A program made the position numbers and the translations under genes. This document shows positions 59,630-64,000 of a stretch of 64,000 nucleotides of DNA, piece after piece (position 1 is the stretch's first letter; each line of letters begins with the position of its first letter). The notes below the pieces were generated by a model, which worked only from the letters and a program-made list of their open reading frames with translations, had not been told where the DNA came from and did not search any database. The stretch covers positions 99,404 to 163,403 of the forward strand of contig CAJKAR010000005.1 of NCBI GenBank assembly GCA_905197955.1, written 5' to 3'. The stretch is from an uncultured Lentisphaeria bacterium (GTDB taxonomy: Bacteria > Verrucomicrobiota > Lentisphaeria > Victivallales > UBA1829).

Positions 59630-61939
59630 ATGAGAAAATTTCTGTTTTTAATTTCGGTTGTCGTTTTTTTTCTTCCGCTTTACGGAACGGAAAATCATCC
59701 TTCGCTCATTCCGGTCAATCCGGCGGAGGGAATTCTGATTCCATGCTGGGATTCCAACATGGCGGATGTCAAACAGTGGGAAACATTCTCCTCTTCGGGA
59801 AAATCTTCGATTTCGTATGTTTTCGGAGCGGTTCGGCTGACGGTCCGTGATCATTTCCGAATCCGCCGGAAGGTTTCTGTCCGAGCAGATTCTTTTGACC
59901 GCCTTCTAGTCTCCATCCTGCTGGAAGAGGGGCGGAGCTTTGTCTTCCGGGCGGAGACGGATGCGGGAATCCGCGAACGGCGTTTTCGTGTTCCGAAAGG
60001 AGATGCTGTCGCAGAATACGCACTCGAACTCAACGGAGCAAAGAAAATTTCCTCCATTGAATTGGAATTCGATGGATCTTCCTCTCCCATGAATCCGGTT
60101 CTCAACTGGATCGGAACAGCCGATTCCGCCGCTTTGCCTTACTATGAACGGTACATTCGGCAACTGCAGGAAATAGATTTTGACCGCTTTGTCAAAACTC
60201 CGGAACAGCCGTCTTTCCGTCCGCTTTTCGGGCTGATCGCGCCGGAAGAAGCGATTAAACGTGCCCGTCTCCGCTTTGCACATTCCTATCGGGTGCAGGC
60301 AGAACGTGAACGGGAGCGTTTACTTTCCGTGCCGCTGCCGAAAATGCTCGGAGAGTTTCTTCCTGTTGACCGGCGCTTTCCGCGCGATCGCGATTACGCC
60401 CGTCTCCGCTACTGGTACTTTCCCCATCGTTTTGCCTGGCTCGGCATGATGCTCAAGGATCCGGAACTGATGAAGCAGGCGGTTCGTTCCGCTGTTATTT
60501 TTGCCCATTTCCGTTCCTGGGGAGTGGGAATGTACGCAACGTTGCCGGGAAGCTCCTTCGAGCATCGCGCATTTGATGAGTCCCGGATCACGCGAAGTCT
60601 TCTGCTTACAATGGATTTCGCCGGAGAGTTCATGACCAATGAAACAAAAGAACTCCTGATGCGCTGTATTGCCGAACGCGGAGTCAACACGGTCAATTAC
60701 AGTGCGTGGAAATTTGAATACATCTATCACTGCAATCAGCTTGCCTGGTTTTCCGCCGGTCGGATCGGCGGGTATCTGCTGATGGAAAAATATGGTTGGA
60801 AACGGACTGCGCCCTATATGGATCTGGCACTTGCGGAACTGCGTGAGAGCCTGGATCGTTTTGTACTGGAACCCGATGGCGGTTTTCATGAGGGAAGCAG
60901 TTATTTTCAGGCAACAGCCGCACGTGCGCTTGAATCATTTTATATGGCTTCATTGGCGCGGAAGATTCCTTTTGAAACGATTCTGCCCGAAAGTTTGAAG
61001 AATTCCGTCCGCTATGCGGATCTGATGATATCGACCGATGAGTCGCAGGGATTTTTTCCTACGCATGATGGAAACGGTTCAATCAACGCCGGCGAATATC
61101 CGGCTGTTGCATTCCTGGCCGCGATGTTTCCAAGATCTTCCTGGGGGAGACTTTACAACCGTCTGCTCCGGACCGCCCGGAATTTTCCGATCAACGACTA
61201 TTACATACAGCTTCTGATGCCGGAAAAGCCATATCCGGAACCGCCATATCCAGTTTTTACCCGGATAGACTCCATCTCCTCGGTTGCCTCCACTCGGATG
61301 CTGGATGGTTATCCGGTACGGATCGCCCTGCTCGCTGATGCGCAGGCGTTTCATGCTCATGAGGATCTTGGCCAGTTTCTGATCGAAGCGGGAGGAGAGA
61401 CCTTTGCCGCCGATTCCGGTATTCTTTCCTACAGTCATCCTCTCTGCAATGAACTGAAAAAGTCCTACTGGCACAATGTCCTTTATCCGAAGGGAAATCC
61501 CGATCTCCAACCAAATAAGACTTCGCTGAAACTGAATGCGAAAGGCGACGAAAAAGTCTTTGAAGCCTCCGTCAATCTCCAGCCGGCCTTTCCGGGAATC
61601 TTCCGAAGACGGGTCCGGAGTCTCCGCTCCGACTCGCCTGGAAATTTGACGATTCGCGACAAATATTCTCTGCTTGAAGAGAGCAACGGGGTCCGTTTTA
61701 ACTGGATGACTCCGCTTCCTGTCTTCATTCAAGGACGGCACGTCGAAATCCTTGGCCGACTCTTCACTCTGTCGTTCACGGTCCCGGAAGACTGGAAACT
61801 TTCCTGCGAAAAACGGGAACGGGCCGAAGGATATTCCCCGCTGAACTGCATTATGATGGACCATTCCTCTTTATCCGGGGAACTGGAATTGAACATTACC
61901 ATACAGAAAAATCCAACCAGACAGGAGAGTGCATTATGA
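59630..61939 (+). CDS. Secreted heparinase II/III-like polysaccharide lyase
   Basis: A 769-residue exported protein (signal MRKFLFLISVVVFFLPLYGTE). An N-terminal beta-sandwich-like region (~20-165) precedes an alpha/alpha toroid (about 200-540: FEYIYHCNQLAWFSAGRIGGYLLMEKYGW, LEPDGGFHEGSSYFQATAARALE) and a beta-sandwich domain starting near 560 with the heparinase II/III motif FHAHEDLGQFLIEAGGETFAADSGILSYSHP. The order and motifs match the family of uronic-acid-specific lyases (heparin, alginate, ulvan-type). The substrate is unknown. GAGAGG stands 9 bases before the ATG, right after the fusion gene, and the stop overlaps the next gene (ATGA). Confidence 0.82.
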   Translation: MRKFLFLISVVVFFLPLYGTENHPSLIPVNPAEGILIPCWDSNMADVKQWETFSSSGKSSISYVFGAVRLTVRDHFRIRRKVSVRADSFDRLLVSILLEEGRSFVFRAETDAGIRERRFRVPKGDAVAEYALELNGAKKISSIELEFDGSSSPMNPVLNWIGTADSAALPYYERYIRQLQEIDFDRFVKTPEQPSFRPLFGLIAPEEAIKRARLRFAHSYRVQAERERERLLSVPLPKMLGEFLPVDRRFPRDRDYARLRYWYFPHRFAWLGMMLKDPELMKQAVRSAVIFAHFRSWGVGMYATLPGSSFEHRAFDESRITRSLLLTMDFAGEFMTNETKELLMRCIAERGVNTVNYSAWKFEYIYHCNQLAWFSAGRIGGYLLMEKYGWKRTAPYMDLALAELRESLDRFVLEPDGGFHEGSSYFQATAARALESFYMASLARKIPFETILPESLKNSVRYADLMISTDESQGFFPTHDGNGSINAGEYPAVAFLAAMFPRSSWGRLYNRLLRTARNFPINDYYIQLLMPEKPYPEPPYPVFTRIDSISSVASTRMLDGYPVRIALLADAQAFHAHEDLGQFLIEAGGETFAADSGILSYSHPLCNELKKSYWHNVLYPKGNPDLQPNKTSLKLNAKGDEKVFEASVNLQPAFPGIFRRRVRSLRSDSPGNLTIRDKYSLLEESNGVRFNWMTPLPVFIQGRHVEILGRLFTLSFTVPEDWKLSCEKRERAEGYSPLNCIMMDHSSLSGELELNITIQKNPTRQESAL

Positions 61940-62487
61940 ATTTTTCAAAAACAATTCTTCTTCCGGCAATGCTTTTGTGTGCTTGTATCGCAGGTGCCGG
62001 GGAATCGAACGGAAAAGAGAAAGTAAAACTGGATTTTGAAAAGCCGCTGAAGGCCGGTTTCCTTCCGGAAAACGGGAAAAGTGTCTACTGCAATCCGCAT
62101 AAAGACGTGCAGTGGGAGTCTTCCGGGAGAGCGGCACGGACAGGAAAAGGTGCTCTTCGGATCTGTCGTGGAGCGAATGTGGTTTTAGACTGTCGGAAGG
62201 AATTTTTTCAAAAGGGAAAGCTGTATGTGTTCACGATCTGGAGCCGGGCGGAGAAGATTCCGGGAGCGGCGGCGTGTCTTTCGGTGGTCTTTTTCAATGG
62301 AAAAGGTGAGAAGATTCGGCAGGAATTTCGGGATGACCGTCCGAAAAACGTAGAATGGCGGAAACTTTCGCTTGCGCTTGTTCCTCCGGAGGAAACCGCG
62401 TATGCGTATGTCAGCTTTTTCGGTCATGCGGGTGAACAGGCTATGATTTTTGACGATTTCTCCATTACGGAGGAGTCCGCAGAATAG
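61936..62487 (+). CDS. Small secreted protein with carbohydrate-binding-module-like fold
   Basis: A 183-residue protein with N-terminal signal MNFSKTILLPAMLLCACIAGAG; LCAC might serve as a lipobox, so it could be a lipoprotein. The mature part (VKLDFEKPL, GALRICRGANVVLDC, KLYVFTIWSRAEK, WRKLSLALVPPEETAYAYVSFFG, AMIFDDFSITEE) has the strand pattern of CBM4/9-like beta sandwiches also seen in the large hydrolases of this window. It overlaps the lyase stop by four bases and so is translated with it. It may hold the substrate or the lyase at the surface; this is inference. No catalytic motif was seen. Confidence 0.7.
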   Translation: MNFSKTILLPAMLLCACIAGAGESNGKEKVKLDFEKPLKAGFLPENGKSVYCNPHKDVQWESSGRAARTGKGALRICRGANVVLDCRKEFFQKGKLYVFTIWSRAEKIPGAAACLSVVFFNGKGEKIRQEFRDDRPKNVEWRKLSLALVPPEETAYAYVSFFGHAGEQAMIFDDFSITEESAE

Positions 62488-62610
62488 AGCTCTCATAAGC
62501 AGGACGGGGGAGATTGCTTGAAACTAGAAAATTTCTTCTTTTTCAGCAGCTTCCCTCTCCCTCTACAGAGTTTTATTCCTCCAAATTGAAAATTTTTTAG
62601 TTGATCCCTC

Positions 62611-62895
62611 TCAGAGGTTGCAGATCCCTCTTAATGCCTGCATGTGTACTTGCAGGCCATTTTTTCGATTTTTCTGAATGAACTGCTCGAGAATCGTCTT
62701 AGCTGTATCATCCTTTATGGATGAGAGGATAGCATCTTCGGCAAGTCGCGTGTGGACCTCGCTCAATCGCCAGATCAAGTCGGGGACAGATTTCTCCTCC
62801 GGATTTCCAGAACAGAAATAAAAACGGAAATAGTCACCATCGAATTTTGTCTGGGTAAAGGTTAGAGCATCTGCATCGCATCCAAAGTAAACAAT
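62611..62895 (-). pseudogene. Open frame without start codon, probable gene remnant
   Basis: On the minus strand 94 codons are open between a TAA (62898-62896) and a TGA (62613-62611), encoding a plausible soluble sequence (TQTKFDGDYFRFYFCSGNPE, PDLIWRLSEVHTRLAEDAIL, TAKTILEQFIQKNRKNGLQV). No ATG, GTG or TTG stands at its beginning; an ATG in another frame at 62913 opens MTLKLFTLDAMQML and stops after 14 codons, so a frameshift near 62870-62890 may have split an older gene. I do not recognise the family. The remaining DNA of 62488-62957 shows nothing clear. Confidence 0.35.
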
Positions 62896-62957
62896 TTAAG
62901 CGTCATTTAGCAGATATCTAAAGAGAAAAAGAGCAATGGGGCAATTCCTTCCGGAAT

Positions 62958-63812
62958 TCAGAGGGGTGTATCTATAAGATTACAGTTTCCTTTTTGCAGT
63001 CGGTGCCGGAAATTTCCTGGCGTTTGTCCGGTCACACGCCGGATCATCCGGGAAAACGCCAGTGTATTTTCATAGCCGCATCGCCTCGAGATTTCTCGAA
63101 TACTCAACTCGGTTCCACTTAATAAAGCTTCCGCATTTTTAAAACGGACATCCTGAATAAAAAGTCCAGGAGAACGATGCATATTTTCACGGAACAGTTT
63201 TGTCAAGCTGGATCGCGGTATATCAAAATGGTCGCACAGAAAATCAATGCAGAGATCGTGATTGGAATAATTGTATTCAATGAACTCAACACATCTGCGG
63301 AAGAGGGTATCTTTCGATGGATTTTCCCGGGAGGCTCCTACAACAGAAGCCAGTATCTGGATGATGATTCCGGCAAGAGTTGTCATTACCGCCGGATCTT
63401 CAGAAGCGGCATTTTCTTCCAGAATGCTCAACAGTCTCGAAGGGAGCGGTTTCCTGTTCCGGATGAATCTCGGCAGACGATAGGATAAAACAATGGCTTC
63501 CGCTAAAGGTCCGTCAAAGGCGATCCAGCGGCGACACCAGATCTTGGAAAGAGCTTTATACTCACGATCCTCTCCTGGAAGAAAGATAAAAAAATCATGG
63601 TCCTGTAAAATAAATTTATTCCCCCAGAATTTCAGTTCCCCATTCCCCGATTCATTAATAAACAGTTCTACAAACGGACTTTTCACTCCGGAAGTAAAAC
63701 TGCTTTTCCCTTGTTCCAATGTCATGCAGCCAGTGCTGTTAAACAGAAACGGATAGGAAAATGAGTCTGTATAAAACGAGCCGCATCGGTAAAAACTGCT
63801 GTTGCTCTGCAT
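62958..63812 (-). CDS. AraC family transcriptional regulator
   Basis: A 284-residue AraC/XylS regulator. The C-terminal DNA-binding domain (about 185-280) has two helix-turn-helix units: LCIDFLCDHFDIPRSSLTKLFRENMHRSPGLF and IREISRRCGYENTLAFSRMIRRVTGQTPGNFRHR. The N-terminal part is a cupin-like sensor (FVELFINESGNGELKFWGNKFILQDHDFFIFLPGEDREY). Its target is unknown; it is convergent to the lyase operon, and other targets could lie beyond the window edge. Direct repeats upstream at 63890-63928 could be its binding sites. Confidence 0.92.
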   Translation of the reverse strand: MQSNSSFYRCGSFYTDSFSYPFLFNSTGCMTLEQGKSSFTSGVKSPFVELFINESGNGELKFWGNKFILQDHDFFIFLPGEDREYKALSKIWCRRWIAFDGPLAEAIVLSYRLPRFIRNRKPLPSRLLSILEENAASEDPAVMTTLAGIIIQILASVVGASRENPSKDTLFRRCVEFIEYNYSNHDLCIDFLCDHFDIPRSSLTKLFRENMHRSPGLFIQDVRFKNAEALLSGTELSIREISRRCGYENTLAFSRMIRRVTGQTPGNFRHRLQKGNCNLIDTPL

Positions 63813-63889
63813 AAAAATATCCTTTCAGCTAACTATATTTTTTATTGATATAATCATATATCTTAAGCTTATTTATTTCAAGTTTTTGT

Positions 63890-63928
63890 TTTGTTAAAAA
63901 GATAGTTTCTTTGTTTAAAAAGATGATT
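63890..63928. repeat. Direct repeat, AraC-type binding site candidate
   Basis: TTTGTTAAAAAGATAGTT (63890-63907) and TTTGTTTAAAAAGATGATT (63910-63928) are near-identical and spaced about 20 bases, two helical turns, as for the direct half sites bound by AraC-family monomers. They stand 80-120 bases upstream of the AraC gene. Confidence 0.45.
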
Positions 63929-64000
63929 GATTTCATCTTCTTACCCTGTTATGTAAAAGTCAAGGGGCTGAACCCTCTATTTTACGTTTTTTGTTTATTT

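Noticed and set aside
1..64000. CRISPR arrays, insertion sequences, prophage, tRNA or rRNA genes
   Set aside because: None was recognised on reading through; no regularly spaced long repeats, transposases, integrases or clover-leaf sequences were seen.

Overview
The window most resembles an anaerobic, Gram-negative, polysaccharide-degrading member of the Lentisphaerae (Victivallis-like). The reasons are several proteins with a prepilin-type N-terminus (FTLIELL... then a hydrophobic helix, usually ending in an H-X9-DG motif), large secreted glycan-active enzymes with AraC, LacI and GntR-type regulators, lipid A L-Ara4N modification genes (an outer membrane), a trimeric [FeFe] hydrogenase, and an oxygen-independent (CbiK-type) cobalamin pathway. 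The taxonomic call is inference from gene content only.

Layout. 0-5.2 kb: the 3' end of purB, a pseudouridine synthase, a phosphofructokinase and a UPF0489 protein on +, then a MarR/MATE efflux pair on - with a well-defined promoter and operator. 5.4-10.1 kb: arnC-arnA-arnD plus a lipopolysaccharide-kinase-like protein that lacks the usual catalytic Asp, followed by panB. 11.1-14.9 kb: gyrA and folP. 15-19.7 kb: hydCBA on -, with a promoter overlapped by a Rex-like site. 20.1-24.6 kb: a class II aldolase repeat protein, a CBS/DRTGG/DHH family II pyrophosphatase and an AI-2E family membrane protein.

24.7-44.5 kb is a single riboswitch-headed operon of 19 tightly packed genes: cobalamin riboswitch, prepilin-like secreted protein, HutW/ChuW-like radical SAM enzyme, BtuF-BtuC-BtuD, cbiK, cbiL, a cobD-cbiP fusion, cbiC, cbiD, a cbiE-cbiT fusion, a cbiF-cbiG fusion, cbiH, cbiA, cbiB, cobC, cobU, cobT, cobS. 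It covers corrinoid import and nearly the whole anaerobic route from sirohydrochlorin to cobalamin; cbiJ and an adenosyltransferase are not here. The two genes next to the riboswitch (prepilin-like and radical SAM) have no textbook role in the pathway and are the most interesting part of the window.

44.6-64 kb is a glycan-utilisation region: an AraC regulator, two very large secreted clan-A-like glycoside hydrolases, a LacI regulator, a GntR-LacI hybrid regulator, an MFS transporter fused in frame to a prepilin-like protein, a heparinase II/III-like lyase, a small secreted carbohydrate-binding-like protein, a decayed open frame and a second AraC regulator. Each enzyme module is accompanied by its own prepilin-like gene. 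Several operators (LacI-type palindromes, GntR palindrome, AraC-type direct repeats) can be read from the intergenic DNA. No tRNA, rRNA, CRISPR array or insertion sequence was seen.
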